From contig DEXG01000012.1 in assembly GCA_002364005.1 (NCBI GenBank), positions 1-21,766 of the forward strand: 21,766 bases of DNA. The letters run 5' to 3'. Positions 1 to 7,761 of the stretch are shown here, one piece after another. The translations under genes and the position numbers were made by a program. The notes beneath the pieces were generated by a model, which had not been told where the DNA came from, did no database searches, and saw nothing but the letters and a program-made list of their open reading frames with translations. Origin of the DNA: Phycisphaerales bacterium UBA3190. Lineage in GTDB: Bacteria; Planctomycetota; Phycisphaerae; Phycisphaerales; UBA1924. Position 1 is the first letter of the stretch; each line of letters begins with the position of its first letter.

Positions 1-42
1 GCCTGCGGGGGAGGTGGCCCGCCGCAGGCGGGACGGAGGGGG
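1..42 (-). repeat. REP-like hairpin repeat, left copy (cut by window edge)
   Basis: Read on the minus strand, this stretch matches the repeat at 500-553 over about 40 bases. Both have a CCCCCTCCG lead, a small GC hairpin, then CCACCTCCCCCGC. The hairpin here is CCCGCC (18-23), loop gca, GGCGGG (27-32). The second hairpin seen in the right copy would lie beyond the window edge. The stem bases differ between the two copies but still pair, which suggests the fold is what is conserved. It lies in inverted orientation to the right copy, with the DUF559 gene between them. Confidence 0.8.
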
Positions 43-63
43 CTGACCTGATGATGAAAACGG

Positions 64-80
64 ACTGAGTTATACTCAGT
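64..80 (+). promoter_or_regulatory. Palindromic -10 region of the DUF559 gene
   Basis: ACTGAGT-tat-ACTCAGT is a perfect 7-bp inverted repeat that overlaps a good -10 hexamer, TATACT (71-76). CTGATG at 48-53 could be a weak -35 with a 17-base spacer. The -10 ends only six bases before the ATG at 83, so transcription would begin at or next to the start codon and give a leaderless mRNA. The palindrome could be an operator. Both readings are inference from the sequence. Confidence 0.5.
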
Positions 81-82
81 TC

Positions 83-496
83 ATGCTCGATCCCAGGTCA
101 TACCGCGAGAGGACATCCCCGACGCAGCATGCGTCGCGGCTTGCGAAAGAACTGCGAAGGAATCTCACGCCACCCGAAAAGCGGCTCTGGGTCGCGCTCA
201 AGGGAAAGAAACTCGGCGGATTGGCCTTCCGCACGCAATCACCAGTTGGGCAATATATCGCGGACTTCTATTGCCACGCCGCCCGGCTGGTTGTAGAAGT
301 GGACGGCCGCACACACGCTGGCGATCAGCTCGAGCACGATCATCAGCGTGATTCGTGGATGCGGGAGCGGGGGATACGCGTGTTACGAGTACAAGCGACG
401 GATATTCGGACGAACTTGGATGGCGTGCTGCGGACGATACAGCGTGCTGCAGAAGAGCAGCTTGATGTGCGAGAACGGGAAAAGCAACAGGAGTAA
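83..496 (+). CDS. DUF559 domain endonuclease-like protein
   Basis: A 137-residue protein of the DUF559 family, which is related to very-short-patch-repair (Vsr) endonucleases and the PD-(D/E)XK nuclease fold. Visible hallmarks are the N-terminal helix with LRRNLTPPEKRLW (residues 24-36), then GLAFRTQSPVGQYIADFYC (46-64) with Asp61, then LVVEVDGRTH (69-78) with Glu72 and Asp74. A strand, RGIRVLRV, completes the core. The C-terminus is a charged Glu/Arg/Lys/Gln tail. Length is normal for the family. There is no Shine-Dalgarno sequence; the ATG sits six bases after a -10 hexamer. The gene is bracketed by inverted REP-like repeats at 1-42 and 500-553, with only three bases between its stop codon and the right copy, so gene and repeats may travel together. 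The family's biological role is poorly known; nuclease activity is inferred from the fold. Confidence 0.88.
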   Translation: MLDPRSYRERTSPTQHASRLAKELRRNLTPPEKRLWVALKGKKLGGLAFRTQSPVGQYIADFYCHAARLVVEVDGRTHAGDQLEHDHQRDSWMRERGIRVLRVQATDIRTNLDGVLRTIQRAAEEQLDVREREKQQE

Positions 497-499
497 AAA

Positions 500-553
500 C
501 CCCCTCCGACTCCGCCTACGGCGGAGCCACCTCCCCCGCAAGCGCGGGGGAGG
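500..553 (+). repeat. REP-like double-hairpin repeat, right copy
   Basis: The repeat has two adjacent hairpins: CTCCGCC (510-516), loop tac, GGCGGAG (520-526), and CCTCCCCCGC (530-539), loop aagc, GCGGGGGAGG (544-553). It begins three bases after the DUF559 stop codon. No T-run follows, so it is not a typical intrinsic terminator, although it could stabilise the 3' end of the mRNA. It is the inverted partner of the repeat at 1-42. Confidence 0.85.
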
Positions 554-629
554 CGAGTTCGCCACCCGCCCCTGAGAAAGAGCAAGCAGGTACTAATTTC
601 AATGCCCCGCCTACAGCAGGCCAAACACC

Positions 630-848
630 TTATTTCATATTCCTGAGCAGCGCAAAAATAGCAACGCTCAATCCAAGAGCCCGCTTCAATACAGTCAACA
701 AACTTGGCAGGGACAAAATGGCCCACCTAGTCCGCTCATCACGGGTAGTTCGACATTCTCGGATGATAGTTTGCCCGGTAGACAGATCGCGAAAAATCTC
801 GTTTGTTGTTTCCTCAGTGGCAGTTTGAGAAGCACCAAAATACAGCAT
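630..848 (-). CDS. Small hypothetical protein with hydrophobic C-terminus
   Basis: I do not recognise this 72-residue ORF. The N-terminal half is polar and charged. The C-terminal half (about residues 43-68) is hydrophobic with one Lys-Arg break and could be an amphipathic or membrane-associated segment. Support for translation is an AAGGA-type ribosome binding site eight bases before the ATG at 848 and a possible TTGACA promoter upstream (920-948). The surrounding 554-965 stretch is clearly less GC-rich than the rest of the window and holds no other convincing gene, so this may be a recent insertion or simply an intergenic region. Without a homologue the call stays weak. Confidence 0.35.
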   Translation of the reverse strand: MLYFGASQTATEETTNEIFRDLSTGQTIIRECRTTRDERTRWAILSLPSLLTVLKRALGLSVAIFALLRNMK

Positions 849-919
849 ATAGCTCGTCCTTGATAAGGGGTACGAGCATCCTGCCGCATAACCGGTTGTT
901 TTAGTGTCCTACCGTTACC

Positions 920-948
920 AGAGTATCAGCACCATCAACCCTTGTCAA
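920..948 (-). promoter_or_regulatory. Possible minus-strand promoter for the small ORF
   Basis: On the minus strand there is a perfect -35 hexamer TTGACA (943-948), a 17-base spacer, and a weak -10 TACTCT (920-925). Transcription from it would reach the AAGGA site and ATG of the 72-residue ORF after about 65 bases. It lies in the gap between that ORF and queD. Confidence 0.3.
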
Positions 949-965
949 ACCTACAATCCCCTCCC

Positions 966-1430
966 ATGATCTACCGCGTCTGCAAATCCTTCGAGATCGA
1001 GAACGGGCACATGCTCTCCAAGCACCCCGGCCGCTGTCGCCTGCCCCACGGGCACTCGCGACGGGTCGATCTGGTGATCAGTGCCGAGAAACTCGACGAG
1101 AACGACATGGTCTGCGATTTCAAGGCCCTGAAGCTGGCCGTCGAAGATTATCTGGACCAGTACGACCACGCCCTGATGGTCAACGCCGACGATTCGATCC
1201 TCGAGACGCTCCCGGAGCAATATCGCGGGCGATTGATCGTTCTCGAAGGTGAAGACCCCACGACGGAAGTGCTCGCAAGGCGCATCTATGAGTTCGTACA
1301 AGGGCAGATCAGGGCCGGCGGCACCTTCAAGGATCCCCACGGCAATGCTTTTTCGCTCCCGACCCACCTCACGCTCGAAAGAGTGCGGGTCAGCGAGACA
1401 AGCAGCAGCTGGGCGGAATACGGCGTCTGA
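966..1430 (+). CDS. queD: 6-carboxy-5,6,7,8-tetrahydropterin synthase (QueD/PTPS family)
   Basis: A 154-residue enzyme of the 6-pyruvoyl-tetrahydropterin synthase fold. QueD converts 7,8-dihydroneopterin triphosphate to 6-carboxytetrahydropterin, the second step towards preQ0 and queuosine in tRNA. Zinc ligands are visible as His15 (in ENGHML) and His28/His30 in the CxxxHGH motif, with the catalytic Cys24 in the same motif. VCDFKALK (49-56), YDHALMVN (66-73) and DPTTEVLA (97-104) match the conserved helix, the DH pair and the PTSE segment. Glu144 in VSETSSSWAEY is the pterin-anchoring Glu. I chose the ATG at 966 because the family normally starts just before the first strand; a TTG eight codons upstream would only add a non-conserved tail. 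There is no Shine-Dalgarno sequence. No other queuosine genes are in the window. Confidence 0.9.
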   Translation: MIYRVCKSFEIENGHMLSKHPGRCRLPHGHSRRVDLVISAEKLDENDMVCDFKALKLAVEDYLDQYDHALMVNADDSILETLPEQYRGRLIVLEGEDPTTEVLARRIYEFVQGQIRAGGTFKDPHGNAFSLPTHLTLERVRVSETSSSWAEYGV

Positions 1431-1503
1431 TTCTCCCATTGATACTCTCAGGGTCCCGCGCCCTTCGTCTGCCTTGGTGCGAACCCGGTCAGCGCTTCGC
1501 CGG

Positions 1504-1530
1504 TATAACCGGTTGGTCTCTCTGTAGGAG
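1504..1530 (+). promoter_or_regulatory. Likely -10 and ribosome binding site of the HtrA gene
   Basis: TATAAC (1504-1509) is a near-consensus -10, without a clear -35 at 16-18 bases. TAGGAG (1525-1530) is a good ribosome binding site seven bases before the ATG at 1538. That fixes the start at MKRSK, which also opens a proper signal peptide, rather than the in-frame ATG at 1439. Confidence 0.45.
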
Positions 1531-1537
1531 TTATGAC

Positions 1538-2941
1538 ATGAAACGATCAAAGCTCGCCATTGCCTCGTTCACCACACTGCTGGTCGCGACCGCCGGCACG
1601 CTCGGGTTCAACACCCTGAGCGCCGACGCCGTCGCCGACCGCATCGTTGCCGAGCCCGACGCGAACCAGCGCCACGCGATGTCGATGGCCTTCAATATCT
1701 CCGACGCGTTCTCGTACGCCGCCGAGCAAATCGAACCCTCCGTCGTCCACATCACCACCAAGAACATCACCCGACGCGGTGAGGTTGCCGGGGGGCTCGG
1801 GTCCGGGGTCATCATCGATGCGTCGGGATACATCGTCACGAACAACCATGTCGTCCAGAACGGAAACTCGATCGTCGTCCGCCTCTTCGACGGGCGTGAG
1901 CTCGAGGCCGACCTGATCGGGACCTTCCCCGAGACCGACATCGCGGTCCTCAAGGTCGAAGCCGACGATCTCAAGCCCGCCCGCTTCGCCGACTCAGAAG
2001 CGATGAAGGTCGGGCAGTGGGTCCTGGCCGTCGGGTCGCCCTTTGGTTACGACCAGACCGTCACCGCGGGCATCGTCAGCGCCAAGGGGCGTGGCGGGCT
2101 CGGCCCGGGCACCGAGAACATCGGCAGCCGCGGACTCCAGGAGTTCATCCAGACCGACGCGGCGATCAACCCGGGCAACTCGGGCGGGCCGCTGGTCGAT
2201 CTCAACGGCAACATCGTGGGCATCAACACCGCCATCATCTCCCGCACGGGCAGCAACAACGGGCTCGGCTTCGCGATCCCCGCGGACATCGCCCAGTCCG
2301 TCGCTGAGCAGATCATCGAAACCGGTGATGTCCAGCGCGGCTGGCTCGGCATCCAGATGGCCGCACTCGACCCCGTCGCGGCACACGACATGGGCATCCC
2401 AGGCGGCGTCGTCGTCGGGCGTGTCCTGCCCGACGGGCCCGCAGAGAAGGCAAAGCTCCGCGAGAACGACATCATCACCAAAATCGGCGGGCGCAGCACC
2501 GAGAACCTCGTCCGCCTGAGCAACGCCATCATGCTCATCAAGCCCAACGAGCCCGCGAAGATCACCTACATCCGAAACGGTGATGAGCGAACAACCTCCG
2601 CGATCCTCTCCGACCGAGACCGCGCGCAGGTCCACAACGACGGCGGCGATTACATCGAAGAACTCGGCATCGGGATCGTCCCCAAAACGCTCATGGAGCG
2701 CATCGGCAGACGACCGGTCCGGGAGATCATCGGCTACGAGATCGTCGATATCGAAGCCGGCTCCATCGCAGCGGAAATCGGTTTCACCACCGGCGACTTC
2801 ATCGTCGAGGTCGACGGGCAGCACATCTCCAGCGTCGAGCAACTCGATCAGTACTTCACCAACGCCAAGATCGGCGAGCCCATCAAGGTCGCGCTGATCC
2901 GCAACAACGAGCCCATCATCGTCACGCTGACACCGAACTGA
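1538..2941 (+). CDS. HtrA/DegP-family serine protease with two PDZ domains
   Basis: A 467-residue exported serine protease/chaperone for damaged envelope proteins. The N-terminus is a signal peptide (MKRSKLAIAS, a hydrophobic core, then LSADA near residue 31). The trypsin-like domain spans about residues 60-260, with the triad His104 (VTNNHVV), Asp134 (PETDIAVLKV) and Ser215 (NPGNSGGPLV). The first PDZ domain is about 266-355 (GWLGIQM at its start). The second is about 371-465 (LGIGIVP at its start, ending IIVTLTPN). Size and order fit DegP/DegQ-type proteins and all catalytic residues are present. It follows queD by 107 bases with its own promoter elements and ribosome binding site, so it is probably transcribed separately. 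It converges with the RND pump gene, the stop codons lying nine bases apart with no terminator seen. Which HtrA paralogue it is cannot be decided here. Confidence 0.95.
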   Translation: MKRSKLAIASFTTLLVATAGTLGFNTLSADAVADRIVAEPDANQRHAMSMAFNISDAFSYAAEQIEPSVVHITTKNITRRGEVAGGLGSGVIIDASGYIVTNNHVVQNGNSIVVRLFDGRELEADLIGTFPETDIAVLKVEADDLKPARFADSEAMKVGQWVLAVGSPFGYDQTVTAGIVSAKGRGGLGPGTENIGSRGLQEFIQTDAAINPGNSGGPLVDLNGNIVGINTAIISRTGSNNGLGFAIPADIAQSVAEQIIETGDVQRGWLGIQMAALDPVAAHDMGIPGGVVVGRVLPDGPAEKAKLRENDIITKIGGRSTENLVRLSNAIMLIKPNEPAKITYIRNGDERTTSAILSDRDRAQVHNDGGDYIEELGIGIVPKTLMERIGRRPVREIIGYEIVDIEAGSIAAEIGFTTGDFIVEVDGQHISSVEQLDQYFTNAKIGEPIKVALIRNNEPIIVTLTPN

Positions 2942-2950
2942 TCCGCCCCA

Positions 2951-5900
2951 TCAGCCCGCGTGGGCTTCCTTGTCCAGGAGCTCGATCTCCGGGTCGGGGA
3001 TGTTGGGGTTCTTGCGCTCCAGGTCGACATTGCCCGTGATCACGACGCGGATGCCATGGATCACATCGTCGAAGATCAGCAGCAGGCTCGGCAGCACCAG
3101 CAGTATGATGAAGGTCGCGCTCATCAGACCGAACGCGATCGTGATCGCCATCGGGATCAGGAACTTGGCCTGGAAGCTCGTCTCCAGCATCAGCGGCGTG
3201 ATGCCCAGCACGGTCGTGATCGTCGTGAGCATGATCGCCCGGAAACGCGCCTTGCCCGTTGCGACGCCCGCGTCGAAGACATCCAGCCCCTCACGCCGGC
3301 GCTCGTTGAAGAACTCCATGAAGATCAGCGAATCGTTCACCACGATGCCCGCCAGCGCGATGAAGCCGATCATCGACAGGAAGGTCATCGAGGTCCCCAT
3401 GATGATGTGCCCCCAGATCATCCCGATCATCGCGAACGGGATCGCGAGCATCACCACGATGGGCTGGATGAAGCTGGCAAAGAGCCACGCGAGCACCACA
3501 TAGATCAGCCCCGAGGCGACGAGCATCCCCACCGGCAGCGACTTCATCGAGTCGGCGAAGTCCTTCTGACGCCCGCGCTGGACCATCTGCACGCCGTGCA
3601 AATCGCTGATCGCTTCTTCCAGGATCGGGCGGAGCTTGGCCGCCAGCTGGTCGGGGTTCTCAAGCTCGCGATACACATCCGCCTGCACCGAGATGGCCCG
3701 CTTGCGATCCAGACGACGGATCGTCGCGTAGGCCTGCGATTCTTCGATCGAAACCACCTCGGTCAGCGGCACCGGCGTGCCCTCGGGCGTGAAGACATAC
3801 ATGTTCTCGATCTGCGAACTCGACCGGCGCACACGCGGCGGCAGGGTCACCCGCACATCGATATCCTCGCGGTTGCCGGCGAAGGTGAACGCCTCGAGCC
3901 CGAAGACCGCACCCTGGATCTGACGCCCCAGATCGAACCGGGTGAACCCAAGCTCGCTGGCGCCGTCACGCAGCGTGAAGCGAAGCTCGCGCTTCCCGCG
4001 ATCGGAGTCGTCGCTGATCCCATAGATCGCCTCGTAATCATCTAGCACATCCTTGATCCGCACGACGGCGTGATCGAGCTGCTCGATGGAGTCACCCACC
4101 ACCGTGAAGGTCAACGCAGGGCCCGACGGCCCACCGCTCATCCCCTCCATGCGCACATTCTTGACGCTCGGAAGCTCGCCCACCCGATCGCGGATCTCGT
4201 CCTGGATCGCCACACTCGTTCGATCGCGATGCTCTGCACCCTTGAGTTCCAGAATCAGCTGCCCCACATGCGACGAGGACGAATCGCCCCCGGCACCCTC
4301 CAGGTCGCTGACCGCCCCCGCCATCGCGAAGGTCGAGTTGATCTCGGGGATGTCGAGACAGACCTGCTCGTACTTCTTGACGACCTCGGCGGTCTGCTCC
4401 AGCGGCGTGCCGATGGGCATGGTGATCGTGATATTCACCGTTTCCGCGTCGTCCGTCTCAAACAGGATGAACTGCAAACGCCCGGAGATGATCATGCCCA
4501 GCGAGACGATCAGGATCGAAGTCACAACCGCCAGGGTGATATACCGATAGCGCACCGACTTGCGGAGCAGGCGTTCGTAGGCGGGGAGGATCTTGTTGGT
4601 GACCGTGTGGTCGCGCCACTCGTCGTAGCGTTGCTCGATCTTCGAGATCTTCCGGAACAGGAAGAACCGGTGCTCCTTGCGCCCGTTGGCTCGGATCTCA
4701 TCGACCTTCCGCAGCGAGTGCCCCATGTGCACCGGGAGAATAAACAGCGACTCGATCAGCGACACGCCCAGGGCACAGCCCACAACCCAGGGCATGACAT
4801 TCATGAAGTCACCGATCTGGCCGTTCATCAGCCCGAGCGGGAGGAACGCAAAGATCGTCGTCAGCACCGTCGAGACCACGGGCCAGGCGACCTGATTGGT
4901 CCCCTTGACCGCCGCGACCAACGCCGGCTCGCCCTTCTCGTGGCGCGTGGTGATGTTCTCGGCCACCACAATCGCATCATCAACGAGAATACCGATCACG
5001 ATGATCAGCCCGAACATGGTCAGGAAGTTGAGCGAGATGTCCAGCACCGCCATCATCGTCAGCGTGCCCAGCAGCGAGACCACCAGCCCCATCGCGACCC
5101 AGAACGAGATGCGCCAGTTGAGCAGCAGCACCAGCGTCAGGAACACCAGCGCCCCGCCCTGCAGCGCGTTGCGCAGGAGCAAATCCAATCGCCCCTCGAC
5201 AAAGCGGGCCAGGTCCGTCGTCGTGATCAGCGTGCCCGGAGGCGGGGCGACACTGAAGCGGTCGCTCCCCAACGCCCACGCCTCCTGCAGATCGGCCTTG
5301 GTGACGCCGTACGGGTTCGGCTCACCGTTGCGGCCCGACACATACGCCTTCACCTGATTGGCGATCTTGATGACATCCTGATCCCCCACGCGGAAGATCG
5401 TCAGGGTCATCGTCGGCTCCCCGTGGTAGCGTGTGACCAGATCCGTGTCGACGAAGCCGTCGAAGACCTCAGCAACATCACCCACGCGGACCACGCCGCC
5501 GTCGCCCGTGGCCTTGATCACGATCTCTCGCACCGTGTCGGCGCCCTCCTCGACGCCCACCGAACGCACCGAGATCGTGCTCGTGTCGGTCTTGACGGTG
5601 CCGCCGGGCAGCTCGATCATCGCCGCACGGATCCGATCGGCGATGGTCGGCAGCGACAACCCATGCTCGATCGCCCGCTCGGGCGAGACCTCGACACGCA
5701 GCTCGTCGCTGCGATACCCGCCGGGCTGCACATCGGTGATCTCCGGGAGCGTCAGCAGGTCGTCGCGGGTCTGGATGATGAAGTCCTTCATCGAGCGTTC
5801 GTCGGCATCGCCGTAGATCGCCACGATGATCGCGGGCATGTTGGGCTCGAGGATGTCCACGACGATGTTGTCCACATCGTCGGGCAGGTCCTGGATCGCG

Positions 5901-6238
5901 TCCATCTCGCGCTTGACCTCAACAAGCGCCTCCTGGATCGAATAGCCCTCGTTGAACTCCACTGTCACATTCGCGGCCCCCTCGGCCACCACCGAGTTGA
6001 TCTCCTTAACGCCCGTCAGGTCCGAGACCCGATCCTCGATCTTCGTCGCCAGCGCGTCCTCCACCTCCTCGGGCGCGGCTCCGGGGTACGGGGCAGAGAT
6101 CGTGATGATCCGCGACTCCACGAATGGGAAGAACTCTCGGCGCAGGCCCACCCCGAAGATGATCCCCGCGCCGATGATCGCGAACATCACCAGGTTGGCC
6201 ACCACCGGCTTGCGGACACCGAATCGTGCAAGACTCAC
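2951..6238 (-). CDS. RND-family efflux transporter permease (AcrB/HAE-like)
   Basis: A 1095-residue inner-membrane pump of the resistance-nodulation-division superfamily, which exports substrates using the proton gradient together with a fusion protein and an outer-membrane channel. It shows the duplicated RND plan: TM1 (about 13-31), a large periplasmic loop, six TMs (about 361-500), TM7 (about 566-585), a second periplasmic loop, and the final TMs (about 902-1056). The TM4 proton-relay Asp pair is present as Asp420/Asp421 in GILVDDAIVVAEN. The TM10 Lys of AcrB is replaced by Asn968 in GIVVNDSLIFMEF, a change common in RND pumps outside the classic AcrB group. The start is GTG at 6238, overlapping the stop of the fusion-protein gene (GTGA), so the two are translationally coupled. 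No outer-membrane factor gene is in the window. The substrate cannot be predicted. Confidence 0.95.
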   Translation of the reverse strand: MSLARFGVRKPVVANLVMFAIIGAGIIFGVGLRREFFPFVESRIITISAPYPGAAPEEVEDALATKIEDRVSDLTGVKEINSVVAEGAANVTVEFNEGYSIQEALVEVKREMDAIQDLPDDVDNIVVDILEPNMPAIIVAIYGDADERSMKDFIIQTRDDLLTLPEITDVQPGGYRSDELRVEVSPERAIEHGLSLPTIADRIRAAMIELPGGTVKTDTSTISVRSVGVEEGADTVREIVIKATGDGGVVRVGDVAEVFDGFVDTDLVTRYHGEPTMTLTIFRVGDQDVIKIANQVKAYVSGRNGEPNPYGVTKADLQEAWALGSDRFSVAPPPGTLITTTDLARFVEGRLDLLLRNALQGGALVFLTLVLLLNWRISFWVAMGLVVSLLGTLTMMAVLDISLNFLTMFGLIIVIGILVDDAIVVAENITTRHEKGEPALVAAVKGTNQVAWPVVSTVLTTIFAFLPLGLMNGQIGDFMNVMPWVVGCALGVSLIESLFILPVHMGHSLRKVDEIRANGRKEHRFFLFRKISKIEQRYDEWRDHTVTNKILPAYERLLRKSVRYRYITLAVVTSILIVSLGMIISGRLQFILFETDDAETVNITITMPIGTPLEQTAEVVKKYEQVCLDIPEINSTFAMAGAVSDLEGAGGDSSSSHVGQLILELKGAEHRDRTSVAIQDEIRDRVGELPSVKNVRMEGMSGGPSGPALTFTVVGDSIEQLDHAVVRIKDVLDDYEAIYGISDDSDRGKRELRFTLRDGASELGFTRFDLGRQIQGAVFGLEAFTFAGNREDIDVRVTLPPRVRRSSSQIENMYVFTPEGTPVPLTEVVSIEESQAYATIRRLDRKRAISVQADVYRELENPDQLAAKLRPILEEAISDLHGVQMVQRGRQKDFADSMKSLPVGMLVASGLIYVVLAWLFASFIQPIVVMLAIPFAMIGMIWGHIIMGTSMTFLSMIGFIALAGIVVNDSLIFMEFFNERRREGLDVFDAGVATGKARFRAIMLTTITTVLGITPLMLETSFQAKFLIPMAITIAFGLMSATFIILLVLPSLLLIFDDVIHGIRVVITGNVDLERKNPNIPDPEIELLDKEAHAG

Positions 6239-7629
6239 GGCGTGCTCCCCTCGTCATCACCCGCCCCATCGCTTGAGACCGGGTCAAGCTCCTGGGCAAG
6301 CTCCGGATCACGATCCAGACGCACACGCATCCCCGTCACGATCTGATCCAGCAACGACACCACCACGGGTGAGCCCTCAACCGGCTCGTAGCCAAGCTCC
6401 AGAGCCACCCACTGGTTCTCGTTGGGATCGATCGTGGGACGCCGCCCCTCAAAGCTGTAGGCGATGCGAACCGGTACCTTCTCGATCACCCGGAACCCGT
6501 TCTTCAACGGTCCGGCAACGAATACAGTGTTCGATTGCACCGCACGCCGGGGCAGGATCACCCGATCGTGCTCATCGTGCGTCAGCACCCGCCCGTGCAC
6601 GAACTGGCCCGGGAGCAGACGATGGGGATCGGTCGGGTCCTGCGAGACTTCCGCGTACACGGTGATGGTGCGGCTCGACGCGTCCGCCTCGGGCGCGACA
6701 CGCACGATCTTGCCCACCCGGTCGGGCTCGCCCACGGGCTCACGCAGCCAGAACTGTGCCTCATCGCCCACACGCACCCACGACGATGACGACGCGGGGA
6801 GCTTCAGCGGGATCTCAAGCTGCGAGAGGTCCACGACGCGGGCGACGCTCGTTCCCAGCCCGACCCAATCGCCCACGCGGGGCGTCACACTCTGGATTTC
6901 CGCATCGAACGGTGCCCGGATCGTCGATCGCTCGACATTCTGCTCCGCCACCCGGGCGCTGGCACGCTGGGACGAGAGCTGGGCCTCAAGGTTGAGCCGA
7001 CGGGATGGGATCAGATCCAGCTGCTGACGCAGGGTCGCCAGCTGACGCTGGGTGCGGAGCAACGCGGCGTAGACCCCGTCTCGCTCGCCCGAGTTGGCCG
7101 CGCCAGCGCCGATCGCCTCATCGATCCGCTCGAGATCACGCTTGGCGGCTTCGATTTCCTCGCCGGCGTACTGCACCTGCAGCTGGGTCTGTTCCTCTTC
7201 GACATCCAGCCCCTCAAGCTGCGCCTCGATCGCCTTGACGGCCTGCTGGGCCGAATCCAGGGCGTTGATGTAATCGGTCGCTTCAAGACGCACGATCAGG
7301 TCGCCACGCTTGATGCGGGCACCCGCTTCGATGCGCTCGGGGCGTTCGATGACCCGACCGGCGACTTCTGCGACCAGCTCGGCACTCCGCATGGTCCGCG
7401 CGGTGCCGTAGCCCGACCAGACCCGATCGGTCGAATGATGCTGTGAATCGATGGCGTGTATGACGACCGACGCGACCTCGGGCGGGCGTTTCTCCGACTG
7501 CCCCCTCGTGGCCATCAGCAACGCGACGATCCCGACCGCGATCGCCAGCAGCACCAGCACCGCCAGCATCCGAGGCAAAATCACCAACAACAGCCGGGCT
7601 GAGGATTCACTCTTTTTCTTCTTCTGCAC
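6235..7629 (-). CDS. RND efflux periplasmic adaptor (membrane fusion protein, HlyD/AcrA type)
   Basis: A 464-residue adaptor linking the RND pump to an outer-membrane channel. A Lys-rich N-terminus precedes a single membrane anchor (about residues 12-40); there is no lipobox, so it is anchored by a helix rather than lipid. The two halves of the lipoyl/barrel-sandwich domain are at about 82-118 (SAELVAEVAGRVIER, GDLIVRLE) and 236-266 (TIRAPFDAEI). A long alpha-helical coiled-coil hairpin lies between them (about 120-235). Beta-barrel and membrane-proximal domains follow. The C-terminus is acidic. The GTG start at 7629 is used because the codons before it are not coding-like; a weak AGGGG lies upstream. 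It is the first gene of the two-gene operon with the pump, overlapping it by four bases. Confidence 0.93.
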   Translation of the reverse strand: MQKKKKSESSARLLLVILPRMLAVLVLLAIAVGIVALLMATRGQSEKRPPEVASVVIHAIDSQHHSTDRVWSGYGTARTMRSAELVAEVAGRVIERPERIEAGARIKRGDLIVRLEATDYINALDSAQQAVKAIEAQLEGLDVEEEQTQLQVQYAGEEIEAAKRDLERIDEAIGAGAANSGERDGVYAALLRTQRQLATLRQQLDLIPSRRLNLEAQLSSQRASARVAEQNVERSTIRAPFDAEIQSVTPRVGDWVGLGTSVARVVDLSQLEIPLKLPASSSSWVRVGDEAQFWLREPVGEPDRVGKIVRVAPEADASSRTITVYAEVSQDPTDPHRLLPGQFVHGRVLTHDEHDRVILPRRAVQSNTVFVAGPLKNGFRVIEKVPVRIAYSFEGRRPTIDPNENQWVALELGYEPVEGSPVVVSLLDQIVTGMRVRLDRDPELAQELDPVSSDGAGDDEGSTP

Positions 7630-7680
7630 GCTCGCGCCCCTGTGCTCGTGATTGTGGGTCGACGCGCTCTCCCGGCGCCG

Positions 7681-7711
7681 TTGACACCTCGCGTCTCGCG
7701 ACCGTCATACT
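7681..7711 (+). promoter_or_regulatory. Possible promoter for the DNA methyltransferase gene
   Basis: TTGACA (7681-7686) is a perfect -35. CATACT (7706-7711) is a moderate -10, with a spacer of 19 bases, longer than ideal. It lies in the 132-bp gap between the divergent fusion-protein and methyltransferase genes and points to the methyltransferase, leaving a leader of about 45 bases. Confidence 0.4.
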
Positions 7712-7761
7712 AGGCATTCGCTCAGTGTAACTGGCCGGATTCACCCCGCATCGCCGATGCA

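Noticed and set aside
530..553. Strong GC hairpin after the DUF559 gene as an intrinsic terminator
   Set aside because: No T-run follows on the plus strand, and the same sequence appears inverted upstream of the gene, so it is better explained as a repeat.
942..965. TTG codon as an earlier start for queD
   Set aside because: The added eight residues are not conserved and have no ribosome binding site; the ATG at 966 fits the family's N-terminus.
1439..1537. Earlier in-frame start for the HtrA protease
   Set aside because: It would put about 33 unrelated residues before a normal signal peptide. A good ribosome binding site stands at 1525-1530 in front of the ATG at 1538.
2942..2950. Terminator between the convergent HtrA and RND genes
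   Set aside because: Only nine bases separate the stop codons and no hairpin with a T-run is visible there.
4070..6346. 758-codon open frame on the plus strand, opposite the RND pump gene
   Set aside because: Its translation is a low-complexity string rich in Arg, His, Asp and Gln, which is the usual antisense shadow of a GC-rich gene. The minus strand encodes a complete RND pump with all motifs.
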